The translations under genes were made by a program, and so were the position numbers. 64,000 nt of DNA from Aphelidium insulamus. Lineage: Eukaryota; Aphelidiomycota; Aphelidea; Aphelidiaceae. The stretch's first letter is position 1; each line of letters starts with the position of its first letter. The stretch is taken from NCBI GenBank assembly GCA_036784855.1, contig JAZDSV010000024.1:1-64000 (forward strand). The letters are read 5' to 3'. A model generated the notes under the pieces. It saw nothing but the letters and a program-made list of their open reading frames with translations. It was not told where the DNA came from and searched no databases. Positions 1 to 10,058 of the stretch are shown piece after piece.

Positions 1-167
1 ATCATCACTGGGGTGAAGTGGGAAAATTTTTTCCGCCAATCACAACGTAGCGGCGAACAGCCGCTATTCCCCCTTGCGCTGTGTGTGCGCTATAAATACA
101 ATGTGCTTGTCAGTGTGTCAGCTCTTTGTTTATTCAGTCGGTGAGCCGCCGCCGCCGCCGTGCTCGC

Positions 168-2539
168 TCACTGGGCGCACTTGGTCTGGCAGGCCTTCTT
201 GAACGTGGATGGCGATATCTTGACGCCCCACGTCGCCGCAAAGGTCTCCATGCTGCCATTGCAGTGCTCATGCAGGCAGCGCAGCACCGGCTTCACCTGC
301 GTGAGCACTGCAATGGCAGCATGGAGACCTTTGCGCGCCGTCTCGGTCAGGTCCGCTGTTGTGGTTGTGTTCACCACATCGTTAATGGCCTGTATGGCCG
401 TCACTTGCGCTTGCAGGGTCTTGGCGTTCTTCAGCTCGCCTCGTAGCCCGTCCAGGTTGTTGTCGCCGCCACGCTTGCGCTTCTTGGCCACCGCTGCCTC
501 CACGCCCACCGCTGGTTCTGCACCACTGCGTTCGCCGCTTGGACCTGCCGGTGCAACAATCTGCAGGCCACTTGTTCCTTCTGCACTGCTGGCGTCGCTT
601 CGCTGTCGATGAACCTCCCACCGCGCCTCCATCACTTTCTGCTCGATCAGTCGGCCCAACGCATCCTTTATCGGTCCGTCCAGGTTTGCCAGTTGTGCCC
701 GTAGTTCATCGTCTAACGTCGACTGCTTCTTATAGTTCGTCGCCGCTTCTACCACGAATTTGACCGAGCGTTGTGGATGCGAAACTGGTGCGTTGCATAG
801 TACAACAATGAATTTCGATGCCACCGCGTACAGATTCTTTGAGGCGAGGTTGTTGTTGGCGTTCACCTGGCGACCGAGTTGCATATTCGCACAGAAGTTT
901 GGCACCCAAGTCGATTTCAATGTTCCGACGGCATTGCGCTGGGCGAGGTGCAACAGGAAACTTGCATCCTGCTTGTATAGCGCCGCATGGTTGTCGCACT
1001 TGTGGGCGCGCACTGTTCTTGATCTCGATATCGCCTCCACCGCCCCACACTGCAAGCAAGTACGCCGTTTTGCGATTAGAATGCGATCCGAATGGCCCGC
1101 GGCGATTAATCAGTTTGCCGCACAGGTCTTTGTATCGCTCGCTGGTACGTCTATATGTGTCATATAAGTCAATAAACAATTATTCAACGAAACCTGATAA
1201 CCAATATTTTCCTGTGGGCCTACATGGCCTTCTCCATTGGCATCGGCGAGGGTCTTGAGACGTTCCTGGGTTGGAAACAGGTATCCAGATTTAATACCTG
1301 AAATGTGAGTCAATTGCATGTAATAGAGCAGATACCGGCAAGGTGAATGAAGGCCAACAAATGGCGCACAGGGCACAGCATTGGCATGTCATCATCCTTC
1401 CACAGCATCAATGAAACGGCCCGATTGTCACTCTTCCCCATAATATAGAAGCCAATGCCGTCCACATCGCCGTTGCTGGGCTGAATTGACGTTATATCCC
1501 AATTGATGCAATTCGCCTTGTTGTCACATTTAAGTGACAGTTGTGACACCTCGTCTTCACGCAAGAACAGTCGGCATGCCACCAGCGTCATTGTCCAAAA
1601 CTCAAGGTCCCACAAATTGTTTGCACTGACGAGGTGGTCGCGGAGTGCCAGCAACTCCCATGGAGTGAGTGCCGAATCGCCTTGTGCCTGGTAGTTTGCG
1701 CTGTCCTTGTTGCTGCGCTTGTACACATTTCGCATCAGCACTGAGTCTCGTGGATTGCCACGCCGCCAAATCAATGAGTGACCGCGGTGGAACTTGCACC
1801 CCTCGGTGTCTTCCTTGTCCTTGTACAGCATGACGCACGTTGGACACGTGTCTTGAAAGGGCCCCAGCTGGCCGCGCGACTCGTGTATGGCACCAATAGT
1901 CGCCAGCATTTGGTCCACGTTCTTTGGGTCGTTCCAACCGCCCTGACACAGCATTGGCTCGCTCCTGACATTGAGAACCGGCGTGCCATCATCCTTGAGC
2001 AGCGGTGACCCGGCCGGCAAGCGCTTAAAACGCACAAAGAGCGAAATCGTCCGCGGCAGCATTGACGGACAGAATGGCTGCGGCGGCTCGTCCAGCAGCA
2101 TCAGCAGGCTTTCATAGTCGCCAATAAGGCTACAAAAGTATCTGAGACCTACGCAGCAGTGAGTGCATGTCGTGCGTGAGACGTACCACGTACCACGCTG
2201 GTGCTTGCAGTACATCTTCTCAGTGTTTCTGGTGATAGGCCGGCTACCGGCAACTGACATCTGCCACAGTGCCCTCCGTAAGACCAAGCTCCGTGCGAAG
2301 AGCAGTGACGCTGGCTTCGGCCAGTGCCGCAATGTCGTTCGGAACCTTGTACTGCGCGTAGTTCGACAGTTTGATAGCTGCCAATGCGTCGCCAGTGGCG
2401 TCCGTGGCATCCGTGGCTGTGGCAGTCACCGTGAGTGCCAGTGCTGGCGCCTGCGGGCGTCAGCAGTGGCATACACGGTAATGCCTACCTCCGGCCGGTG
2501 TAGCTGCGGCATTGAGCTCGATTTGCGTAGCGGCGGCAT
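168..2539 (-). CDS. Crypton-type tyrosine recombinase, probably frameshifted
   Basis: The catalytic pattern of tyrosine recombinases is readable in order: the first Arg in ACRLFLREDEVSQL, the His-x-x-Arg box in FGSHSNRKTAYLLAVWGG, and the His...Tyr end in HKCDNHAALYKQDA. After it comes a basic C-terminal part (KKRKRGG) ending in a Cys/His-containing stretch. The likely start is the ATG at 2539, followed by a short intron (GTAGGC...CGCAG). A second intron is placed near 2150-2265, and a third (GTATCT...TTTCAG) near 1271-1311 joins FIHLAG to IKSGYLFPTQ. The join near 1150-1200 is unclear. Between the conserved Ala-Arg and His-Lys the frame shifts by one base in a CCC run (GGG at 1004-1006 on the plus strand), which would disable the protein unless it is an assembly error. 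The recombinase should cut and rejoin DNA through the tyrosine. Family call firm, exon structure moderate. Confidence 0.72.
238..334. repeat. 39-bp inverted repeat, 19-nt loop
   Basis: Bases 238-276 and 296-334 are reverse complements with one mismatch, separated by 19 bases. The arms contain CTCCATGCTGCCATTGCAGT and its complement. The hairpin lies inside the 3' coding end of the recombinase gene, so both arms are also translated. A palindrome this long is far beyond chance; it could be a recombinase-related site, an mRNA hairpin or the trace of a local inverted duplication. Confidence 0.9.
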
Positions 2540-2705
2540 GTTTCAGACGATGGGAGAAGAATGTGAGGGAGACGCGAGGGAGACGCGCGTTTAATTAAGG
2601 GTGAAACGCGTTATTTGCACTTTATTTCACCTTTTATAATAGATAAGATTGCTTGCCGGTGGAATCAATCACACCGCTGTGATTGTAATTTATACACTAC
2701 ACACT

Positions 2706-5700
2706 ATGAGCAGTGTCAAGTCTGGGTTGACGGGCGGGTTTGGTGGTGGTGGTGGTGGCGGCGGCGGTGCATCGGCCGAGATGGTTGGCCGTGAGCTGGA
2801 CCGTCTACGGCTGGCCGGGGAGTGGAAAAAGGTGCTGGCACTGTGCTCCAGTCGGCGCTACTCCACCGCGGCAAAGAGTGGCAGTATGTCCCTGGATATA
2901 TCTGTCCATGCATACTACATAGATTATCTATAGGCGGGCCGCAGCTGCCACCTGCGAGCCATGTGGCTGCACAGAGCAACTTTTACCTGGCACTGCAGCG
3001 CATAAAGTCTGCACACCGCGCCTACAACAGCCAGGACTACGACGAGTGCTACCGGGACCTGTGTCTGCTGCGCCGCCCACTCCCGTACCGGCCATTCAAG
3101 CATCCACAGCTGCCGGAAATTGCGGTTGTTGATGTTGATAGAGCTGCTGATCAGCAGTTGTCTCTGCAACATGTAAGTCACACACTTGTATCAATTATAG
3201 TTCCGTGTCGTGTATACGTATAACTCTTTTACTGGGCAGATGGAGACAAGGCCCGCGGTGTTTATGCGTGCAATCAGCTGCTTCTATCGCGGCGAGTATG
3301 AACAGTGTCACGCCATAATGAGCCGCGTTCCGTGGAGTGCCGCCGATGCAGATCAGCTGCTGTCCACTGCTGTGGACGGCATGTCTGGCTATGCGCGGGT
3401 GGAGTTTGTGCAAGTTCTCTCACTGAAAGGTTTTTGTTTAATATGCTTTTACTCTGTTGACTTATGTTTATCCAGTGGTGATGGACCAGATGCACGCTGG
3501 AGTGGCGGGTCCGACTATGCGCACTGAGGAGCATCTGAGAGCTTTTGTACGGGTCTTGTCTTCGGCAAAGTTGATGGCTCCCATTCTGCACAACGCCGAC
3601 TGCTGGTTACCGCTGGTTGAAAGCGGCCTGTATCAAGTTTGTTTTCACGCGCTGGCACTTGTCGACTGGTTGGTATCAACACGTTTACCTGTCTATTAAC
3701 TTAATGGATTTAGTCCTTCGCAGTTGGCCGTGGACGCGTGCCGCCTCTACCTGAAACTTACTGGTATGCACTTGTCGGCTTCATTCCGCCCACTGCGACG
3801 CATATCGGTGCTGCGCAACTTGCTGCATTTGCTGCTGGCATCATCGTGCTTCAAGCGGCCAGGCGCCTATCAGCCACCAGCCTCCGAGCTTGCGCAAGCA
3901 GTGTCTACTGGTTCTCATAGTGATGGCGAAGACCTCATTTGTATTCCCGAAACTGTGGAGGACGAGTGTGCCCTGATACTGGAGCTGTATGAGCAGTTGG
4001 TGTGTGACACGATTCCATTCCCGCTGGCCGGCCAGGAGAACGCGGTCGTGGACAACTTGTACGATGAGATTGTGCTTGCCTACACCGCACTGAATCGCTT
4101 CGAGTCGCCGCTCGAAGCCTTGCATGCACACACCATCGATGATGAACAGAAGATAACTTGCAGCCGCGAACTGTTGCTGCAGAGTCTGTACCGCGGCCAG
4201 TCGCTCTCATTCCTGTCCAAGTCGATGCTGCGGTGCATCGCCATCACAGCCACACAGCTGGAGTCGCCGGATGAGGCGCTGTTCGCCGTCAAGGCCTACG
4301 TGGAGCGGGACAAGAAGGACGCGGCGGGCGAGTGGTGGCTGCGCAGCGGGGCCGCGTACGTCGCCACTCCGGTCGCCACGCCGCACCCACTCCCGGCCGC
4401 CATGACGGACGCACTGGGCGGCGAGACTCTGGCGGACGTGGTGCAGATGTTTTTCCTGGGCGCGCAGTTGGCGCTGGACACGTTTCAGCCGCAGGTCGCT
4501 ACGGCGTTCGCGGAGAGCGCTGCGGATCTGTGTCGTACGCACGCGCAGCGAGAACTGCGGCTTTTTATCCCCCTAGCCTACTACTATCTCGGACTGTGCT
4601 TTGGCCGTGTCTCCGCCGAAGGTAGATTTACATATGGCCTGTGTAACAGCATTGAATTTAATCATCAGCGCTGGAGTATGAGCAGTACTGCATGCTGCTG
4701 GAACACTCGGTGGCACTGTTTCGGGAAGCCGCTGTACTGGATGAAGGCAATCTGCGGTTCACGTATGCATTGGCACGGCATCTGGCCGACACTGGCAGGG
4801 TATAAACACTTGAATGATTGTCTTACAGGGGATTTTCATGTATGTAGGCACTGGAGGCCGATGAGATGGTGGAAAAGTGTCTGCGACTGGATCCTCGCAG
4901 TGTTCAGTGCTGGCATCTCAAATTGTTGGTGTCCACGGGGGCTTTTGACGCCGACACCAGCGCGCTACATCATCGTCTACAGAGAGCCCTGGATGTGCAG
5001 AGTAAATTTCATCAGCTCATTGATGCCGACGACTCGATGCACTCATTGGCCACAAAAGAGGCCATTTGGCGGTATTGATGTTCTTATAACATTATGTCTT
5101 TTGTTAATGATGCAGGTTCACATTGACCGAGACGTTGCTGCGTGAAGTGGCTTCCACAATTAGTTACAATAACAATGGCAATAGCGGGGACGACAACAGA
5201 GACTGCAATACTGTAGCTGAAGCTGACCAGACTGCTCTTTATGACAAACTCCTGCAATCACTTGCGCAATTGTACTTTCCACATTGTGGACAAGGACGCT
5301 CTGCGGATGCAGCTGAAAAGTACAAGGTCACATGTAAGTTGCATGCATTATCAACTCTATCATTAATTTCAAACTAACTATTATTGAAGCAAATCAAGTG
5401 TCACCCGAGCGTATAATAGCCGAGTTGAATCGCCACGACAACCTGCATCCACCGCTGCCGTCCATACACGGCACATGCCTGCCACACCACGACCCGCACG
5501 GTCCGTACTCGATGCCGGTGATACAGGCGGTGCAGATGAATGTCTCGGAACCGCTGCGGCATGTGTATCTGAAGCGCCGTATTCGCGCCGCATGGGGCAC
5601 GGTGTGTCTGCAGCGGGCTGGCATGCATCGGCGCCGCAAACAATGGGCCAGTGCCGAAGAGTGGTGTCAGATGGCGCGTGCGGCTGTCGACTGCGGCGAT

Positions 5701-6248
5701 GCAGACGTGGAATTTGAGGTATAATTATACATTTGTCTGTGTTGGTGGGCAATAACAAGCAATTAACACCGTGACAGGCAGGAATGATAACTGTGGCCAA
5801 ACTGCCACTCGTTGATAATGAACGCTACGACAACAACACGGAGCCGACGAAAGAGACACAAGAAGCGCTAGCAGCCGCACTGGCCCACTTTGAGAGCGCC
5901 GTGCTGCACGATGAGGATCATGCGGGCGCCCGCACAATGATCGGGTGGGTGTACTACCAGCAAGCTAAGTTCGAGATGGCGCGCGGAGCACTGGAACGGG
6001 CCACACGCGGCGGACGAGACGGGGTGGGCGGTGCTGGACTGGCCGGCTCGTGGGAGCCGTGGCTGTTGCTGGGTACAGCCCTGTTGCGACTGGAGAGGTA
6101 TGCACCGGCGGCGGATGCATTGGCTACGGCGACTGCACGGCACCACTCAAACATTGGCCTGGATGCTCTGCTGCAGAGTGGCACGAGTGGCAGCGGGTTC
6201 ATGCATGGACTGGAGGTGCTGCCGCGGTCTCTGTGCACAGCAATATAA
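2706..6248 (+). CDS. YPP1: TTC7/Ypp1 homologue, PI4-kinase complex scaffold
   Basis: Ten exons read as one frame: 2706-2883, 2934-3172, 3240-3429, 3476-3636, 3724-4621, 4669-4799, 4848-5071, 5116-5333, 5390-5718 and 5778-6248, all with GT-AG introns, giving about 1,012 residues. The protein starts after a poly-Gly run with ELDRLRLAGEWKKVLAL, as in TTC7 N-termini. It has TPR-like helices throughout (for example ALEADEMVEKCLRLDPRSVQ, AAALAHFESAVLHDEDHAG and WLLLGTALLRLERYAPAADA) and ends LEVLPRSL, comparable to the Pro-Arg-containing end of TTC7. TTC7/Ypp1 links PI 4-kinase (Stt4) to Efr3 at the plasma membrane, so the expected role is support of plasma-membrane PI4P. Length matches the family. 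The stop lies 25 bp from the convergent ankyrin gene. Assigned from remembered family features, not a search. Confidence 0.83.
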
Positions 6249-6273
6249 TGTTGACTATGTAAAATTATAATCT

Positions 6274-7167
6274 TTATTTCTCGGGCGACTGTCTTGCCTG
6301 TTCATCGCGGTACTCGATGCACCGCTCTGCAGCGTTGTTGATCGCATTATTGCATGTTTTGACCACATTTAAAACTGCTTCGCCGTGGCGCCGCGCCATT
6401 TCCTCGTAGTCAAGTACTTGCGGCGAGCATTTGGACGAAATCTTCTCGGTAATATAGTGCAGAAAGTCGGCGTGGCCACGAGACGCCGCCAAAGCCGCCA
6501 GACTATTGCCGGAACCGCATTGCACGCTGGCACCCCCCTTGAACAACAATTTGGCAACTTCAACGCTGCCTACTTCAGTCGCCAAGTACAGTGCATCATG
6601 ACCCTTATAGTTGTTTTCGTTCACGGTTCCCTTGAACCAGCTGACCACTTCTCTACCATTGATGTCCACATTAAGGAAGTGGGATACTACCTGTGGACAT
6701 TTGTAAAACGACGCGTACATCAGCATGGTCCAGCCTTCTTTGTCGCGCGCAATAATTTCGTCATGCTCGTAGTGAGCATCATTCATTGCTTTTTTAACTT
6801 GCTCCAAGTCGCACATACCGGCAGCCACCATCATTTTCGTCACCTTACGCTCACGATCCACCTTGAGTGGCGGCGGTACCGATGGTTTGAACTTGTTATT
6901 TTTGAATGCGCTCGGAATGGACAGTCGAGACAGTGCGCGCTGCATCACGCCCTTCTCTGGTTGCACTGTTTTGCTTGCCTCGTACGATTCAGGAGTGTTC
7001 ATATGATGACGAAATTGCACCCCGCCACGCTGCGACACGCCATTCTCTGGTTGCCCGGCCTTGCTTGCTTTGTACGATTCAGGAGTGTTCATATGATAAC
7101 GAAAGTTTATCACGCACTGGCCACACGCAACCATGGTACAGAAGAGCAGGGCAGTGAATATCTTCAT
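6274..7167 (-). CDS. Secreted ankyrin-repeat protein
   Basis: Single-exon ORF of 297 residues. It starts with a signal peptide-like sequence (MKIFTALLFCTMVACGQC) with no further membrane segment, so it is probably secreted or in the secretory lumen. Residues about 22-81 are two copies of a 30-residue repeat, each beginning FRxHMNTPESY. Residues about 108-240 are ankyrin-like: EGWTMLMYASFYKCPQVVSH, GHDALYLATEVGSVEVAKLL and SLAALAASRGHADFL. The C-terminus is charged, with Cys and many Asn/Ala. Ankyrin repeats are usually intracellular protein-binding modules, so a signal peptide in front is unusual. In symbiotic or parasitic microbes such proteins can be effectors, but nothing here proves that. 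No enzyme motif is visible. Confidence 0.75.
   Translation of the reverse strand: MKIFTALLFCTMVACGQCVINFRYHMNTPESYKASKAGQPENGVSQRGGVQFRHHMNTPESYEASKTVQPEKGVMQRALSRLSIPSAFKNNKFKPSVPPPLKVDRERKVTKMMVAAGMCDLEQVKKAMNDAHYEHDEIIARDKEGWTMLMYASFYKCPQVVSHFLNVDINGREVVSWFKGTVNENNYKGHDALYLATEVGSVEVAKLLFKGGASVQCGSGNSLAALAASRGHADFLHYITEKISSKCSPQVLDYEEMARRHGEAVLNVVKTCNNAINNAAERCIEYRDEQARQSPEK
6921..7100 (-). repeat. Two 90-bp direct repeats coding 30-residue units
   Basis: The sequence GATTCAGGAGTGTTCATATG occurs twice 90 bp apart (near 6987 and 7077). The two copies encode the duplicated FRxHMNTPESYxASK segment just after the signal peptide of the ankyrin protein. The high identity suggests a recent in-frame duplication. 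Confidence 0.85.
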
Positions 7168-7895
7168 AACGTTGTGCTAGTAGTAGTGGTGCAGAAATTG
7201 AAATAGTAATAACAAGAAGAAAACTGAAGAGAATTGAAATGTTGAAGCGAGGAGAGAATGACGACAAGCGAGATGCACGAGCGGTGCGTCAAGATCGGCG
7301 CATTCTCATTGGTGCGATCGATCGCGCGGTGCATCATGCTTGTGTATCCCGCGCTATACGCCCTCGTCAAATATAGATGCAATTAAAGTACGTTCCGATA
7401 CAGTGCAATGCAAGGCGCCACAAAGCATAATATAGAACAATTATCTCTGGCAGAAGACACAGCGTTAATCACACACATTTTGTGTGATTATATTTGTATA
7501 TATATTTGTAGAAAAAAGTATGCTGAACTACGTATGTGAACTGTGAAAATGCAATCATAGAATTCTTCACAAACAGTATGATGAACTCTGTGCGTGAACT
7601 GTGAAAATGTAATAATAGAATTCTACACAAACAGTATGATGTACTCTGTGCGTGAACTATGAAAATGTAATTATAGAATTCTACACAATAGCACGTGGCT
7701 TAAGTGAGGCAATTTTAACTCTAGCTCTAGTCTGTCTGGCCCCACAGCTTCTGTCAGCCTTCAGCGAGTGTGGCTGTGTGGCTCATTAGATGGCAAGTTT
7801 ATTAAATGTTTTAACCGCGGCCACTCTACATATGTAGACTTTGGTATAATTGTAGATTAGTATTAAATAACTAATCATCATCGGAACGTAATAAT
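7168..7895. other. Divergent intergenic region between ankyrin and PRP4 genes
   Basis: No convincing gene is present. The interval separates two divergently transcribed genes and should hold both promoters. It contains the 58-bp tandem repeat described separately and is AT-rich near 7480-7690. Nothing else is recognisable. Confidence 0.6.
7517..7690. repeat. 58-bp tandem repeat, three copies
   Basis: The unit contains AGTATGATG, a GTGAACTGTGAAAATG core and a TAGAATTCTACACAAA end. It repeats at 7518, 7576 and 7634, an exact 58-bp period, with a few substitutions between copies. It sits in the divergent promoter interval. Confidence 0.9.
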
Positions 7896-10009
7896 ATGGC
7901 CGGCATTAATGCGCGGATGGCATCGCCGCCACCGCCGCCGCCACGCGCCACCCAGCCACAGCCCGCCGCCGTCAGCTTCACGGACCTAAGTAGGCTTATA
8001 TGCAGACACCCTCCTTACTCACACTTGTTGATGATCACATGTGCAGTGCGCTCCAGGCCGGGCACGGACGCCCCGGTAATGCTGTCGGCCGAGCAGCGCG
8101 ACTTGTTGGCCGACCAGGAGCAGCGACACGCGCTCCGCCAGGTGGCCGTGCCCACAGATGACGCGCAGGTGTGTGTGTGCATAATATATAGGTTTGTGTA
8201 CTTATAATTGTCTACAGGTGCGCGCCCAACTACGCCTGCTACAGGAGCCCTTGACGCTGTTTGGAGAGGGCGCGTTTGACCGTCGACAGCGGTTGCGTGA
8301 ATGTCTGCTGCGTGGTGGTGGTCAAGGTGCGGGTGCAGGTGCTGCCATGGACATGGACCAGGAGACAGCGGCAGACGACGAAGCCATGCTGGAGGATGGC
8401 GGCGATGACGGCGGCGCTGATGACGAAGAGTTTTTCACACGCGGCTCTCTGGAGCTGGAGGACGCGCGCATCCAGACAATGCTGTTCAGTGTGCCGCGCA
8501 CCGAGCGCCGTCTGCGCCACCAGCGCACCGAGGTCGCCGTGCCGCTCACACGCGCCAAGGCCACGCGGAAACAACTGTACGCCCAGCTGCATGACACGTA
8601 CGAGCTGTGCGCCACACAGACCGCCGCCGACCGGCCGCTGTCGTCGTGCTGCATGCATCCGCTGGCGGAATCGGTTCTCACGGGGGATTTCGGCGGCCAG
8701 CTCAAGTTGTGGAGTGTTCCCGATGCCGCGCTGCTCGCCGAGTTCCGCGGTCATCGTGATCAGCGGGTGGGCGGGTTGGCGTGGCATCCGCACGTATACG
8801 CTGCCAGTAGCAGTGGCGATGCAGATGCTGGCACGGTGGAGTTTAGCAGTGGCGGCGGCGACGGGTCGGTGTTTCTGTGGTCGCGGGCGCAGTCTACACC
8901 GCTGCGTGCACTGCAAGGCCATGTGCTACGTGTGGCCAGCACGGCGTTCCACCCGAGTGGTCGGTGGTTGGGCACGGCCAGCTATGATATGTCGTGGCGG
9001 CTGTGGGACGTGGAGACTGGCGATGAGCTGCTGCTGCAAGAGGGACACAGTCGCGAGGTGTACGCCATCGGGTTCCAGCCGGACGGTGCTCTGGCTGCCT
9101 CTGGGTACAATTGTTGTGTGTTCTTTATGTTCTGACATTGTTGCTATATTATGTCATTGTTGTGTGCACATTATGCCTGTGCTTCTTGTGCTTCTTGGTA
9201 TTAGGTGGATGTTGTTATTCATCGCTGACTGTTTTAACTGTTCTGGCACTGTTTTTCACTGTTCTGTCACTGTTCTGACACTGTTATTGACTGTCACAAC
9301 AAGTATGACTGACTGTCCATTAATAGTGGTCTGGATGGAGTGGGCCGCGTTTGGGATCTGCGCACGGGCAGGTCGGTAATGCTGACAGAGGGACATGTGG
9401 CCGCGATAACCGCCGCCGAATTTCTGCCCTCCTCGTACCAGTTGGCCACGGCGTCCGCCGACCACACTGTGCGCGTGCACGACGTGCGCAACCTGAAGAG
9501 CAGCGTGGCCATAGTGCCGGCCCACACCAACGTCGTATCGCAGCTGCGTTTCCATCACAACTACTACGACTCGCGGGTGGAGGCTGCGGCGGAGCTTGCC
9601 GCATCCCGACGCCAAGCGGTGCCGGCGCCCACTAACGACAACATCATGGGCGACCAGCTGCCGGTCAACTTTGAAAAGTGGCGCCGCCGCGCCGAGGAAC
9701 TGGACGCACTGTCGCCGCGACAGCGCTCGTACTATGGAGACTTTGCGCTGACGTGCAGCTTTGATGGCACGGCCAAGGTGTGGGGAGTGGGCGACTGGAA
9801 GCTGCTCTCCACGCTGGCCGGCCACGAGGGCAAGGTAATGGCCGCCGACATGTCCTGGGGTACGAATGAGTGTTACTAGTTTCAGACATACTCTATAATA
9901 CACAGATGGCCGATGGATTGTCACTGCGTCATACGACCGCACCATCAAGCTGTGGCACTTGGAGGCAGATCAACAGGAGCATCCACCACACAAGGCAACA
10001 GCAATATAA
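7896..10009 (+). CDS. PRP4: U4/U6 snRNP protein Prp4 (WD40)
   Basis: Five exons (7896-7989, 8047-8168, 8218-9104, 9327-9859, 9906-10009) join in frame to about 579 residues. After a Pro-rich start, VAVPTDDAQ / VRAQLRLLQEPLTLFGEGAF is the splicing-factor motif typical of Prp4/PRPF4. A charged linker follows, then seven WD40-type repeats, including LSSCCMHPLAESVLTGDFGG, GRWLGTASYDMSWRLWDVET, GLDGVGRVWDLRTGR and, at the end, GRWIVTASYDRTIKLWHLEA. Prp4 binds Prp3 in the U4/U6 particle and is needed for spliceosome assembly in the nucleus. The 222-nt third intron is long for this genome. The stop is 49 bp from the convergent F-box gene. Confidence 0.93.
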
Positions 10010-10058
10010 GATGTATACACGCATTCAGAATAATGTACAAGTGAGATTCATTCCACTA

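Larger units (their letters stand above)
1..2600 (-). mobile_element. Crypton-like DNA transposon, ends not defined
   Basis: The region is occupied by a gene for a Crypton-type tyrosine recombinase on the minus strand. Cryptons are DNA transposons that carry a tyrosine recombinase gene and usually lack long terminal inverted repeats, so the absence of visible terminal repeats fits. I cannot see target-site or terminal sequences that would fix the boundaries; the left end may lie outside the window, and the right end is taken as just upstream of the gene start, before the TTC7 gene begins at 2706. Confidence 0.5.

Noticed and set aside
5381-5800. 139-codon minus-strand ORF inside TTC7
   Set aside because: Overlaps well-supported TTC7 exons in the opposite strand and has no family features.
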